From contig NZ_CP073695.1 in the NCBI RefSeq assembly GCF_018228765.1, forward strand, positions 744,001-808,000: 64,000 nt of DNA, read 5' to 3'. The notes beneath the pieces were generated by a model. The model was not told the origin of the DNA. It made no database searches and saw only the letters and a list, made by a program, of their open reading frames with translations. Below, in pieces: positions 16,301 through 25,573 of the stretch; positions within the stretch are counted from its first letter, which is position 1; the number at the start of each line of letters is the position of its first letter. The DNA is from Halorubrum ruber (lineage in GTDB: Archaea > Halobacteriota > Halobacteria > Halobacteriales > Haloferacaceae). The position numbers were made by a program, and so were the translations under genes.

Positions 16301-16995
16301 CAGTGCGTCACCGTCGCGGCCGAACCGACGCGGAGCCCGCCGTCGGTGAACTCCACGTCTTGGATGTCGGTGTCGACGTTCGTCCCCCGCATCTTCAGCA
16401 CCTGAACCCCGCGCTGCATCCCCTCGTCTTCGAGGTAGTTGTGCATGAAGACGACGCCGTGCGCGAGGTAGTGCTCCTCCGAGTAGGCGCTCGGGTCGGT
16501 CATCTCCGATATCAGCAGCGTCGTGGCGTCGGTCCGCTTCAGCGAGGAGAGCAGCTGGATCATCGTGTCCTCGTCGTCGTCGAGGAGGAACCGCAACAGC
16601 ATCGTCGAGTCGAAGACGACGCGGTCGATGTCGCGGGAGTTGATGAACCCGGTGAGGCGGTTGGTGACGCCCGAGCGGTCGCGCCGGTCGCCGGGGAGGC
16701 CGAAGAAGCGCCGACCGTCCGACGAGAAGGAGTCGAGGAAGGTGACGCGGTCGGAGTCGAGCGCGCGGTCGAACCCGAAGTCGTAGCCGCTCATGTCCTC
16801 GCGGATCCCCTCCTTCGTCTCGTGCATGCTGATGTAGAGGACGTCCTCGCCGTTCCGGGCGCCCTGGGCCGCGAACTGCGAACAGAAGGTCGTTTTGCCG
16901 CTCCCGGGCGGACCGCTGACCACGTAGAGGCGGTTCTCGGGGAACCCGCCGTCGACGAGGCCGTCGAACCCCGGGACGCCGCTTGAGACGCGCAT
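16300..16995 (-). CDS. RAD55/KaiC-like ATPase
   Basis: A 231-residue single-domain RecA-fold ATPase. It begins with the KaiC-family signature SSGVPGFDGLVDGGFPENRL, then Walker A GPPGSGKTTF and a hydrophobic strand ending in RVVFDSTMLLRFLL as Walker B. KaiC-like proteins of this size act as ATP-dependent regulators. It is downstream of cheW and upstream of two further - strand genes. A perfect palindrome upstream (17036-17057) may be its operator. Confidence 0.8.
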   Translation of the reverse strand: MRVSSGVPGFDGLVDGGFPENRLYVVSGPPGSGKTTFCSQFAAQGARNGEDVLYISMHETKEGIREDMSGYDFGFDRALDSDRVTFLDSFSSDGRRFFGLPGDRRDRSGVTNRLTGFINSRDIDRVVFDSTMLLRFLLDDDEDTMIQLLSSLKRTDATTLLISEMTDPSAYSEEHYLAHGVVFMHNYLEDEGMQRGVQVLKMRGTNVDTDIQDVEFTDGGLRVGSAATVTH

Positions 16996-17035
16996 ACGTG
17001 GGAAACCCGTCGGACGGCTGATAAGCGTTGGCACC

Positions 17036-17057
17036 CGGTTCTCACGGGTGAGAACCG
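17036..17057. promoter_or_regulatory. Perfect 22-bp palindrome upstream of the KaiC-like gene
   Basis: CGGTTCTCAC-GG-GTGAGAACCG: 10-bp arms with a 2-bp centre, 41-62 nt upstream of the - strand start at 16995 and just beyond a TATA-like CTTATC (17021-17026). Position and symmetry fit a dimeric regulator site; a short RNA hairpin after cheW is an alternative. Confidence 0.55.
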
Positions 17058-17108
17058 ACGCGGTCAGCGAGCGTCTCGCGCCGAACCGGGGTCGGCTTCT
17101 CCTCCCGC

Positions 17109-17582
17109 CTACGCCTCCGCGGCCTCGACGTCGTCGAGTTCGGCGGCGAGCGCGTCGTCGACGTCCGGCGAGACCCAGACGACGAACCGGTCGTCGGACT
17201 TGACGATGCCGCGGACGCCTTCGTCCTCGACCGTCGTGCCCTGGTCGACGTCCTCGGGCGAGACGTCGCGGACCTGGAACACCTCGTCGACCATCCAGCC
17301 GACCGTCCCGCCCTCGTCGATCTCGGCGTCGTCGAAGACGACGATCCGCTCGCGCGGGCCGTCCTCGTCGATGTCGAACAGCGTCTTCGGGTCGACGATC
17401 GTCGTCGTCCGGCCGCGGAGGTCCATCACGCCCTCGACGTGGTCCGGCGAGTTGGGGATCCGCGTGAGCTCGCCGGCGTCGACGATCTCGTCGATGACGC
17501 CGATGTCCAGACAGTACGTCCCGTCGCCTAACCCGAACTCCAACACCTTGGTCGGTTCGGCCTCCGCCTCTGTTGCTGCCAT
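17109..17582 (-). CDS. cheW: Chemotaxis adaptor CheW
   Basis: A 157-residue CheW that couples transducers to CheA. The body matches CheW domains: VLEFGLGDGTYCLDIGVIDE, the conserved PNSPDHVEGVMDLRG segment, TTTIVDPKTLF, and a Glu/Asp-rich C-terminus. It is divergent from cheB across a 102-nt region with an 18-bp palindrome. Start ATG at 17582 (MAATEAEAEPT). Confidence 0.92.
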   Translation of the reverse strand: MAATEAEAEPTKVLEFGLGDGTYCLDIGVIDEIVDAGELTRIPNSPDHVEGVMDLRGRTTTIVDPKTLFDIDEDGPRERIVVFDDAEIDEGGTVGWMVDEVFQVRDVSPEDVDQGTTVEDEGVRGIVKSDDRFVVWVSPDVDDALAAELDDVEAAEA

Positions 17583-17617
17583 GCCCGTAGCTGCGGCGAA
17601 CCGACAAATAATCGTGT

Positions 17618-17635
17618 CCCCTGAATTATCAGGGG
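17618..17635. promoter_or_regulatory. 18-bp palindrome in the cheW/cheB divergent promoter
   Basis: CCCCTGA-ATTA-TCAGGGG lies midway between the cheW start (17582) and cheB start (17685), flanked by TATA-like AATAATC (cheW side) and ATTTATG (~17652, cheB side). A single regulator could control both operons from here; inferred from symmetry. Confidence 0.55.
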
Positions 17636-17684
17636 TGATTACTGGGTCCGTGGATTTATGCTGATTCTGCGCCCGCCGTGAGAC

Positions 17685-18785
17685 ATGAGCAGGACGACGG
17701 ATCGGCGCGGCGGTCGGGACGGGTCGCCGCGGGTGGTGGTCGTCGACGACTCGCCGTTCATGCGGGGACTGATAGGCGACCTCCTGAGCGACGCCGGGGT
17801 CGCGGTCGTCGGCGAGGCGGGGGACGGGGAGGAGGCGCTCTCGGTGGTCGCCGAGACGCGCCCCGACGTCGTGACGATGGACGTCGAAATGCCCGGGATG
17901 GGCGGGCTCGAAGCCGTCGAGCGGCTGATGGAGGAGACGCCGACGCCGGTGTTGATGCTGTCTGCGCACACCGACGAGGGCGCGGAGGTCACCTTCGAGG
18001 CGCTGGACCGCGGGGCGGTCGACTTCTTCGCGAAGCCCGGCGGCGAGGTGTCGACGGGCGTCTCGCGGGAGTCGGAGCGCCTCGTCGAGGCGGTGCGCTC
18101 GGTCGCGGGCGCCGACCTCGACGCCGCGACCCGCGAGCGGGACGACCCGAGCGCCGCGGCGTCGCGGTCGAGCGAGTCCGGCGGCGACGCCGGCGCCGGC
18201 GCGGCGGACGTCGACGGGCCGCTGACGGTCGTTATCGCCGCGTCGACCGGCGGCCCGAACGCGGTCGAGCGCGTGCTGTCGGCGCTGCCGATGGCTGACT
18301 GTCGCGTGGTGGTCGTCCAGCACATGCCGGAGGCGTTCACCTCGCGGTTCGCGGACCGGCTCGACGCCGCCTCCGCGTACGACGTGCGGGAGGCGAGCGA
18401 CGGCGCGCGGATCGGCGCGGGGGAGGTGCTCGTCGCCCGCGGCGGGAGCCACACGCTGATCGACAGCTACCGCTCGGGGCGGCTCCGGGTGAAGCTCGAC
18501 GAGGACGACGACTCCCACACGGTCACCCCCGCGGCCGACGTGACGATGCGCTCCGCGGCCGAGGTGATCGACGACCCGCTCGTCGGCGTCGTGTTGACCG
18601 GGATGGGCTCGGACGCCGCCGAGGGGATCCGCGCGATGGCCGACGCCGGGGCGCGCACGCTGGCGCAGAGCGAGGACACCTGCGTCATCTACGGGATGCC
18701 GAAGCGCGCGGTCGAGACGGGCGGGGTCGACGCCGTCTACGACCTCGACGACGTCGCCGGCGCGATAGTGGGGGGTGAGGCCTGA
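17685..18785 (+). CDS. cheB: Chemotaxis response regulator / methylesterase CheB
   Basis: A 366-residue protein that demethylates transducer glutamates when phosphorylated by CheA. It has a receiver domain (residues ~16-135) with the acidic pair DD (21-22), phosphoacceptor D66 in VVTMDVEMPG, and the conserved Lys in FFAKPGG. A Ser/Asp-rich linker is followed by the CheB catalytic domain with Ser in AASTGGPNAV, His in VVVQHMPEAF and Asp in GMGSDAAEG. Its TGA overlaps the cheA ATG (TGATG), indicating coupling. Confidence 0.95.
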   Translation: MSRTTDRRGGRDGSPRVVVVDDSPFMRGLIGDLLSDAGVAVVGEAGDGEEALSVVAETRPDVVTMDVEMPGMGGLEAVERLMEETPTPVLMLSAHTDEGAEVTFEALDRGAVDFFAKPGGEVSTGVSRESERLVEAVRSVAGADLDAATRERDDPSAAASRSSESGGDAGAGAADVDGPLTVVIAASTGGPNAVERVLSALPMADCRVVVVQHMPEAFTSRFADRLDAASAYDVREASDGARIGAGEVLVARGGSHTLIDSYRSGRLRVKLDEDDDSHTVTPAADVTMRSAAEVIDDPLVGVVLTGMGSDAAEGIRAMADAGARTLAQSEDTCVIYGMPKRAVETGGVDAVYDLDDVAGAIVGGEA

Positions 18786-21139
18786 TGGACTCCCACCGCG
18801 CCGCGTTCGTCGCCGAGGCCGAAGACGGGATCACCGACCTCAACAACGCCTTACTCGCCCTCGAGGCCGACCCCGAGGACACCGAGGCGATGGACGACGT
18901 GTTCCGCGTCGCCCACACCCTGAAAGGGAACGCCGCGGCGATGGGGTACGAGGACGTCTCCGACTTCGGGCACGCCTTAGAGGACCTGCTGGACGCGGTC
19001 CGGCAGGGCGACCGCGAGGTGACGCCCGAGCTGATGGACCTCCTCTTCGAGGGGGTCGACACGGTCGAGGCGATGGTCGAAGAGATCGCCGACACCGGCG
19101 AGGTGTCGACCGACCCCTCCGACCTCGAATCGCGCCTGCGCGAGATGGAGGAACACGGCACCGTCGGGGGGGACGGCGGAAGCGATGAGAGTGACGACGA
19201 GAACGACGAGGCCACCGGCGACGAGGACGACACCGATAGCGAGCCGTCCGGCGAGTCCGGAGATGACGCCGAAGGCGACGCGGACGACGCGACCGACGTC
19301 TCGGTCCCCGAGCCGCCGGCGGCCGCGGCCGACCTCCCCGACCCGGTCGCGTACGCGGACGTGACGATCGGCGACGCGCAGATGCCGGGCGTCGACGCCG
19401 CGCTCGTCCTCCAGGCGCTCGACGAGCAGTTCGACGGGCACGCGACAGACCCCGCGCCGGAGGCCTTAGAGGACGGCGAGTACGACGAGTCGTTCGACGC
19501 CTTCGTCGGCGGCGCCGACCCCGAGGTCGTCGCCGAGGGGCTCCGGGCGCTCACGCAGGTCGAGGCGGTCACTGCGGTCGCGGTCGGCGACCGCGCGGAC
19601 GGCGCGGAGGCGGAGTCGAGCGACGCGGACGCCGAGTCGGACGACGCCGAACCCGCCGACGCGGCGATCGACGACGAGCCGGCCGACGCCGGTTCGGAGG
19701 CCGCGGAGCCGGCCGAGGAGAGCGTAGACGAGGAAATCGGCGGTGAGACCGAACGGGCCGACGACGGCGGCGACGATTCCGGTTCGAAGTCGGACGATTC
19801 CGGTTCGAAGTCGGACGATTCCGGTTCGAAGTCGGAGTCGAAGTCCGGCGACGAGATCAAGTCGATCCGCGTCGACGTCGACCAGGTCGACGAGCTGTAC
19901 GGGCTCGTCGAGCAGTTAGTGACGAGCCGGATCAAGCTCCGGCGGGAGCTGGAGGCCGCCGACGCCGAGTCCGACACGTTAGACGAGCTCGACAAGCTCG
20001 CCTCCAGCCTGCAGGACACGGCGATGGACATGCGGCTCATCCCGTTCTCGCAGGTATCGGACTCGTTCCCGCGGCTCGTCCGCGACATCTCGCGGGACCT
20101 CGACAAGCGGATCGACTTCGAGATCGAGGGCGACGACGTGGAGCTCGACCGCACCATCCTCACGGAGATGCGCGACCCGCTCGTACACGTTCTGCGGAAC
20201 GCGGTCGACCACGGGATCGAGCCGCCCGAGGAGCGCGAGGCCGCTGGGAAGGACCCGACCGGTCACGTCAAGCTCTCGGCCGAGCGCGAGCGCGACCACG
20301 TGATCATCGAGGTCGCGGACGACGGCGGCGGACTCGACCCCGACCAGCTCCGCGAGAAGGCGGTCGACGAGGGCGTCAAGAGCCGCGAGGCGGTCGACGC
20401 GATGGAGGACGACGAGGTGTACGATCTCGTCTTCCACCCCGGCTTCTCCACCGCGGAGGAGGTGACCGACGTCTCCGGCCGCGGCGTCGGGATGGACGTG
20501 GTCCGGACGACCGCGCGCGACCTCGACGGCTCCGTCTCCGTCGAGAGCGAGCCCGGCGAGGGGACCACGGTCCGCTTCCGGCTCCCCGTCACCGTCGCCA
20601 TCGTGAAGGTGATGTTCGTCGACGTGGGCGGCACGGAGTACGGGATCCCGATCAAGTCGATCGCGGAGGTCGCCCGCGCCGACGACGTCGAGGAGGTCCA
20701 CGGCGACGAGGTCGTCAGACACGAGGACGACCTCTACCCGGTGATCCGCCTGAACGAGCGGCTCGGCGAGGTGGCCGCTGACGCGGCCGAGGCGTCCGCT
20801 ACCGAGGCGGCCGCTGCCGAGGCGGCCGCCGACGAGACTCCCGCTGCCGACGGCGGCGTCGCGACCGACGAGCCGGGCGACGACGGGTTCGTCCCGGCCG
20901 ATCCCACGGCGCCCGGCTCCGAGCCCGACGGCGCTGGCGGGCCCGACGACGACGGCATGCTCGTCCGGATCCGCGAGGAGACGCGGCAGGTCGCGCTCCA
21001 CTGTGACGCTGTGCTCGACCAAGAGGAAGTGGTGGTCAAACCCCTCGACGGCCCGCTCTCGGGGACGCCCGGCCTCAGCGGCACGGCCGTCCTCGGCGAC
21101 GGGGACGTCGTGGCCGTGCTCGACGTGGTGAGCCTATGA
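18785..21139 (+). CDS. cheA: Chemotaxis histidine kinase CheA
   Basis: A 784-residue sensor kinase. P1 histidine phosphotransfer domain has H44 in VAHTLKGNAAAMG. Acidic linkers surround a P2-like domain (~175-280), one containing a threefold DDSGSKS repeat (DNA units 19772-19834, 21 bp each). The dimerisation domain is followed by the ATPase with an N box (RNAVDHGIEPPEE), G1 (DDGGGLDPDQL), F (FHPGFST) and G2 (GRGVGMDVV). The C-terminal CheW-like domain contains a long Ala/Glu/Asp insertion. It phosphorylates CheB and a CheY not encoded here. It overlaps cheR by ATGA. Confidence 0.95.
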   Translation: MDSHRAAFVAEAEDGITDLNNALLALEADPEDTEAMDDVFRVAHTLKGNAAAMGYEDVSDFGHALEDLLDAVRQGDREVTPELMDLLFEGVDTVEAMVEEIADTGEVSTDPSDLESRLREMEEHGTVGGDGGSDESDDENDEATGDEDDTDSEPSGESGDDAEGDADDATDVSVPEPPAAAADLPDPVAYADVTIGDAQMPGVDAALVLQALDEQFDGHATDPAPEALEDGEYDESFDAFVGGADPEVVAEGLRALTQVEAVTAVAVGDRADGAEAESSDADAESDDAEPADAAIDDEPADAGSEAAEPAEESVDEEIGGETERADDGGDDSGSKSDDSGSKSDDSGSKSESKSGDEIKSIRVDVDQVDELYGLVEQLVTSRIKLRRELEAADAESDTLDELDKLASSLQDTAMDMRLIPFSQVSDSFPRLVRDISRDLDKRIDFEIEGDDVELDRTILTEMRDPLVHVLRNAVDHGIEPPEEREAAGKDPTGHVKLSAERERDHVIIEVADDGGGLDPDQLREKAVDEGVKSREAVDAMEDDEVYDLVFHPGFSTAEEVTDVSGRGVGMDVVRTTARDLDGSVSVESEPGEGTTVRFRLPVTVAIVKVMFVDVGGTEYGIPIKSIAEVARADDVEEVHGDEVVRHEDDLYPVIRLNERLGEVAADAAEASATEAAAAEAAADETPAADGGVATDEPGDDGFVPADPTAPGSEPDGAGGPDDDGMLVRIREETRQVALHCDAVLDQEEVVVKPLDGPLSGTPGLSGTAVLGDGDVVAVLDVVSL

Positions 21140-21954
21140 GCGGGTCAGCGGACGACGGCGAGACGGCGTTCGAGGGCGTCCTCCGGCAGATCGACGACAC
21201 GGTGCCGTTCGAGCCGGGCTACTACAACGAGTCGTACCTCGACCGCCGGATCACGGCGCGGATGCGCCGGCGAGACACGGAGTCGCACGCCGAGTACGAG
21301 CGCATCCTCCGCGAGGACGCCGACGAGCGGCAGGCGCTGATGGACGCGCTCACGATCAACGTGACGGAGTTCTTCCGCAACCCGGAGATGTGGGACGTCC
21401 TCCGGGACGTGCTACGCGAGCGGACCGCGGACCAGCGGCGGGTCCGCGTCTGGTCCGCGCCGTCGGCGGACGGCCGCGAGCCGTACTCCGTCGCGATGTT
21501 GGCCTGCGACGACCCCGAGATCGACGAGTCGCGCGTGGAGGTGCTCGGCTCCGACATCAGCGAGGAGGCGCTCGACAACGCCCGCGAGGGCGTCTATCAC
21601 ACGACGCGGACGACCGACATCGCCGAGGAGCTCGAACCCCTCTCGGACCCGGACCGCTACGTCGAGCGCGACGAGGACACGTTCCGCGTCCGGGAGGCCC
21701 CGCGCCGACTCGTCGAGTTCGAGACGCACGACCTGATCCGCGACGGCGCCCGCGACCCCTTCGACGTGGTGTTGTGCCGGAACCTGCTGATCTACATCGA
21801 CGTCGACCACAAGGCCGCCCTCTTCGACACGCTGGAGGCGTCGCTCGCCGAGGACGGTGTCCTCGTGTTGGGGATGACCGAGAGCGTCCCGCCGGACCGC
21901 AGCGACCGCTACGAACCGATCGACAAGCGACGGCGGGTGTTCGGGAGGCGCTGA
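21136..21954 (+). CDS. cheR: Chemotaxis methyltransferase CheR
   Basis: A 272-residue S-adenosylmethionine-dependent methyltransferase that methylates transducer glutamates. The N-terminal helical domain includes DRRITARMRRR; the catalytic domain has the SAM-binding region (SAPSADGREPYSVAML) and the family signature FDVVLCRNLLIYID. It is translationally coupled to cheA upstream (ATGA) and to the HEAT-repeat gene downstream (TGATG). Confidence 0.93.
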   Translation: MSGSADDGETAFEGVLRQIDDTVPFEPGYYNESYLDRRITARMRRRDTESHAEYERILREDADERQALMDALTINVTEFFRNPEMWDVLRDVLRERTADQRRVRVWSAPSADGREPYSVAMLACDDPEIDESRVEVLGSDISEEALDNAREGVYHTTRTTDIAEELEPLSDPDRYVERDEDTFRVREAPRRLVEFETHDLIRDGARDPFDVVLCRNLLIYIDVDHKAALFDTLEASLAEDGVLVLGMTESVPPDRSDRYEPIDKRRRVFGRR

Positions 21955-23168
21955 TGTCGCTGTACCAGCACGCTCGGGACGGGAACGCGGAGCGCCTTCG
22001 AGACGCGCTCGGTAGCGACAGCGCGGCCGTCCGGCGGCGCGCCGCCGAGTTCCTCGGCGAGGTCGGCGAGGAGGGCGACCAGCCGACGATCGACGGGCTG
22101 CTCCGCGCGGCGACGACGGACGACGACCCCGAGGTCCGCGGCGCGGCGGTCGACGCGCTCGACGAGATCGGCGAGGCGGCGCTCGAACAGCTCCTCGAGG
22201 AGCTCACCGGCGGCGGCGGCGACTCGGAGGCGGAGTGGGTCACCGCGCGCAAGTTTGCCCGCGCGCTGAAGGCCGACCGACCGGAGCTCCGGATGGCGGC
22301 GGCGAACGCGCTCGGGCGCCTCGACGACGCGAGCGGTCTCCAACCCCTGGTCGGCGCGCTCGACGACGAAGACCCCCGCGTCCGGCTTCGCGCGGCGCAG
22401 GCCTGCGGGACCTTCGCGGACGCCAGGGCGGTCCCCGGCCTCCGCGAGCGGCTCGACGACGAGGAGCCGCGGGTGCGCCGCGCCGCGGCGAACGCGCTGG
22501 GGACGATCGGCACGGACGAGGCGCTGTCGCCGCTGCTCGACCTGCTCGACGACGGCGACGAGTCGATCCGGCGGATCGCGGCCGGGGCGCTCGGCAAGGC
22601 GAGCACGCCGGAGCCGGTCGAGCCGCTCGCGCGGGCGCTCGGCGACGAGAGCGCCGTCGTCCGCAACGCGGCGGTGTACTCGGTGATCGAGCTGCTCTCG
22701 AACGTGCCGACCCAGCAGAGCCACGCGGTCCGCGACCAGGTGGTCTCGGAGCTGAAAGCGGCCGACGACGCGACCGTCGTCGAGCCGCTCGTCGAGATCC
22801 TCACCGACGGCCAGCAGTCCCGCCAGCGCCGGAACGCGGCGTGGATCCTCGGCCGAGTGGCGGACCCGGATACGGCGACTGCGGTGGAGGCGCTCGCGGA
22901 CGCGCTCGCGGACGACGACCCGCAGACCGCGCAGTTCGCGGCCACGAGCCTCAAGAGCCTCGGCGGCCCGGTCGTCGAGGACCGCCTGCTCGACAAGCTG
23001 GGGCCCGAACACCCGGAGGACGCCCGCGCGAAGGCGGTGTTCGTCCTCGGGCAGATCGGCGGGCAGGAGACGCTCAACCGCCTCGAAGAGTACGCGGACG
23101 ACGACAGCCAGGCCGTCAGAAAGCGCGTGTTCTCGGCCGTCTCGAAGCTGCGCGCGGGGGGTCCGTAA
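21954..23168 (+). CDS. HEAT/PBS-lyase repeat protein of the archaeal chemotaxis cluster
   Basis: A 404-residue all-helical repeat protein with at least eight HEAT-like units (for example DEDPRVRLRAAQACGTF, DEEPRVRRAAANALGTIG, DGDESIRRIAAGALGKA). In Halobacterium salinarum a HEAT-repeat protein (OE2401F) encoded next to CheF interacts with Che proteins and the archaellum switch; this gene has the same place and architecture. It likely serves as a protein-protein scaffold. It starts on the A of the cheR stop and its stop directly abuts the cheF ATG. Confidence 0.85.
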   Translation: MSLYQHARDGNAERLRDALGSDSAAVRRRAAEFLGEVGEEGDQPTIDGLLRAATTDDDPEVRGAAVDALDEIGEAALEQLLEELTGGGGDSEAEWVTARKFARALKADRPELRMAAANALGRLDDASGLQPLVGALDDEDPRVRLRAAQACGTFADARAVPGLRERLDDEEPRVRRAAANALGTIGTDEALSPLLDLLDDGDESIRRIAAGALGKASTPEPVEPLARALGDESAVVRNAAVYSVIELLSNVPTQQSHAVRDQVVSELKAADDATVVEPLVEILTDGQQSRQRRNAAWILGRVADPDTATAVEALADALADDDPQTAQFAATSLKSLGGPVVEDRLLDKLGPEHPEDARAKAVFVLGQIGGQETLNRLEEYADDDSQAVRKRVFSAVSKLRAGGP

Positions 23169-24041
23169 ATGGCGCAAGAGGAGGGCGAGTACAAGATCAC
23201 CGACACGCAGGCGAAGTTCGCGGTCGCGGTCCGGGAGGGCCGAAAGGTGAGCGACGTCTCGTGGACGCCCGGCCGCGTCCTCCTCTCGAACCGGCGGCTG
23301 ATACTCGCCGGCAACGACGGGAAGCGGACCGTCCCGCTGTCGAAGCTGGAGCGGCTCGGCGGTCGCCACGACGCGAACCAGTCGGTCGCGCGCGTCTCCA
23401 ACTACGTGAGCTTCGACCTCGGCGAGCAGGTGATGCTCGTCGCCGCCAAGGACCACGAGCCGTTCGAGCGCGACGTCTACCGCGCGCTCTTAGACCAGAA
23501 GACCGTGATGGCGAAACACCCCGCGATCGAGGGCGGCGTCGTCCAGGACACCGAGTGGGAGCAGGCCCGCGTGAAGATCGACGAGAACGGGCTCAACGCG
23601 GCCTTGGAGCGCGGCGCGTTCGTGAAGTTCGACCTCGACGACATCAGCGGGCTCGACGCGGCGAAGCGCACCGTCAACGGCGACAAAAAGCCCGTCATCG
23701 AGGTGTCGCACACCGACGACGAGGGGACGAGCATCGAGACCCACGTCGCCGGCGACCCCAGCCGCATGCGGTTCGTCGAGTCGTGGCTCCGGAAGGGCGA
23801 GGAGCGCTCCTCGACGAACGTCGACCTCTCTAACCGCGACCGGGAGGTGCTGATGGCGCTGTACTCCGGCGTCTCGCCGTTCGAGATCCCCTCGTTCCTC
23901 GGGATGGACGTCGACGACGTCGAGGAGACGTTCGAGCGGCTCGTCGAGCTCGAAGTGGTCGAGGAGGTCCGGGTCCGCCGCGAGGTCGCGCTCAACTCCC
24001 GCGGCCGCAACATCGCCAGCGAAGCGATGAACGAGCAGTAG
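23169..24041 (+). CDS. cheF: CheF, archaellum-chemotaxis linker (DUF439)
   Basis: A 290-residue archaeal protein that links CheY and CheC/CheD to the archaellum motor. The N-terminal two thirds form the DUF439 beta-rich region (KFAVAVREGRKVSDVSWTPG, RVLLSNRRLILAG). The C-terminal ~75 residues look like a winged helix (NRDREVLMALYSGVSPFEIP). It is the last gene of the cheB-A-R-HEAT-F operon. cheY, cheC, cheD and archaellin genes are not in this window. Confidence 0.9.
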   Translation: MAQEEGEYKITDTQAKFAVAVREGRKVSDVSWTPGRVLLSNRRLILAGNDGKRTVPLSKLERLGGRHDANQSVARVSNYVSFDLGEQVMLVAAKDHEPFERDVYRALLDQKTVMAKHPAIEGGVVQDTEWEQARVKIDENGLNAALERGAFVKFDLDDISGLDAAKRTVNGDKKPVIEVSHTDDEGTSIETHVAGDPSRMRFVESWLRKGEERSSTNVDLSNRDREVLMALYSGVSPFEIPSFLGMDVDDVEETFERLVELEVVEEVRVRREVALNSRGRNIASEAMNEQ

Positions 24042-24125
24042 GGCGGCCTCGCTCCCCCGAAAGCAACCCCGCGCCGGGTCGGCGCGTCGAATCACGCTTA
24101 AGTCGCCGCCCGGCGCAGTACGGGC

Positions 24126-24839
24126 ATGAGCTACGAGGCAGTGCTTTTCGACCTCGACAACACGCTGTACCCGTACGCCCCGTGTAACGAGGCGGGCAAG
24201 CGGGCCGCGCTCGACGCCCTCCGCGAGCGCGGGTACGAACTCGACCGCGCGGCGTTCGACGACCTGTACGCGACCGGCCGGCGGGAAACGAAGCGCGAAA
24301 CCGGCGGCACCGCGGCCTCGCACTCCCGCCACGTCTACTTCAAGCGCGGGCTGTCTCGGCACGCGGGCGAGCCCGACCCCGCGGGCGCGCTGGCGGCTGG
24401 CGACGCCTACTGGAACGGCTACCTCGCGGAGATGTCGCTCTGCGACGGCGTCGAGGCGGTCCTCGACGCCCTCGACGCAGCGGGGACGGACGTCGCGGTC
24501 GTGACGAACCTCACGACGCGGGTCCAGCTGCGGAAGCTCGTGCGCCTCGGGATCGACGACCGGATCGACCTGCTCGTCACCTCCGAGGAGGTGGGCCGCG
24601 AGAAGCCGAGCGCGCTCCCGTTCACGAGCGCGCTCGCCGAGCTTGACCGCCGGCCGAGCGAGGCGCTGGCGGTCGGCGACAACGTCGAGACCGACGTCGC
24701 CGGCGCGAACGCCGTCGGGCTCGACTCGGCGCTGTTCGTCGCCGACGGCGACGCGCCGGCGGACGCGGAACTGTCCGAACGACAGCGCCCGGACCACCGG
24801 CTCGACGCCTTCGCCGACCTGACGGAGGTGGCGGCGTGA
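24126..24839 (+). CDS. HAD-superfamily phosphatase, probable ribulose-1,5-bisphosphate phosphatase
   Basis: A 237-residue HAD hydrolase: DLDNTLYPY (nucleophile Asp), VVTNLTT (motif II), the Lys in [13 protein letters not shown] and the acidic motif [11 protein letters not shown]. On its own it would be a general phosphatase. It is in one run with a class II aldolase, a ribose-1,5-bisphosphate isomerase and a PfkB kinase, the set described for the haloarchaeal non-carboxylating pentose bisphosphate pathway. There, a HAD enzyme removes a phosphate from RuBP to give ribulose 1-phosphate. Its end overlaps the next gene by four bases. Confidence 0.8.
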   Translation: MSYEAVLFDLDNTLYPYAPCNEAGKRAALDALRERGYELDRAAFDDLYATGRRETKRETGGTAASHSRHVYFKRGLSRHAGEPDPAGALAAGDAYWNGYLAEMSLCDGVEAVLDALDAAGTDVAVVTNLTTRVQLRKLVRLGIDDRIDLLVTSEEVGREKPSALPFTSALAELDRRPSEALAVGDNVETDVAGANAVGLDSALFVADGDAPADAELSERQRPDHRLDAFADLTEVAA

Positions 24840-25513
24840 CCCGAGAGAGCCGCGACGACGCCAACTCCGACCTCCTGCGCGGGGCGCGCGAGGCGGTCGT
24901 CGAGTACGCCCCCGCGCTCGCGGACCTGACGCCCGGCCGGACCGGGAACCTGAGCGTCCGCGACGGCGATTCGGTCGCCGTCACGCCCACCGGCGTCCCC
25001 TACGACTCCTTCGACGCCGCCGACGTGCCCGTGGTGTCGCTGGAGGGCGAGCGGCTCGCGGGGCGGATGGCGCCGTCGAGCGAGGTGCCGATGCACACGG
25101 GCATTTATCAACACGACCGGCCGGGCGCGATCGTCCACACCCACTCGCCGTGGGCGACGACGATGGCGACGCTTCATCAGAAGCTTCCCCCGATCCACTA
25201 CATGATCGCCGCCGTGGGGCGGGAGGTCCCCTTAGCGGACTACGCGCCGTACGGCACCGAGGAGCTGGCGGCGAACGTCGTGGCCGCGATGGCCGAGGCG
25301 GGCTCCGACGCCGCGATCCTCGCGAACCACGGGCTCGTGGTGACCGGCCCCGATATCGAGACGGCGGTGGAGAACACCCGCCACGTCGAGGACATCTGCC
25401 GCCTCTACCTGCGCGCGTCCGCCGTCGGCGAGCCGCACGTCCTCACCGACGAGCAGATGGCGACGGTGGAGGAGCGGTTCGAGAGCTACGGCCAGCAGCC
25501 CGACGCGGAGTGA
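24836..25513 (+). CDS. Class II aldolase, probable ribulose-1-phosphate aldolase
   Basis: A 225-residue class II aldolase/adducin domain protein. It has the phosphate-binding [12 protein letters not shown] and SSEVPMHTG segments, the metal-binding His pair in [10 protein letters not shown], and the third His in ILANHGLVV. In the pentose bisphosphate pathway it would split ribulose 1-phosphate into DHAP and glycolaldehyde; L-fuculose-phosphate aldolase activity is the closest alternative from sequence alone. GTG start at 24836 overlaps the HAD gene stop (GTGA). Confidence 0.8.
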   Translation: MTRESRDDANSDLLRGAREAVVEYAPALADLTPGRTGNLSVRDGDSVAVTPTGVPYDSFDAADVPVVSLEGERLAGRMAPSSEVPMHTGIYQHDRPGAIVHTHSPWATTMATLHQKLPPIHYMIAAVGREVPLADYAPYGTEELAANVVAAMAEAGSDAAILANHGLVVTGPDIETAVENTRHVEDICRLYLRASAVGEPHVLTDEQMATVEERFESYGQQPDAE

Positions 25514-25573
25514 GGAGGGGAATCGCCGACAGTCGGCCGGTTTTATAAATACACGGGCGGCTACCGGATCGGT

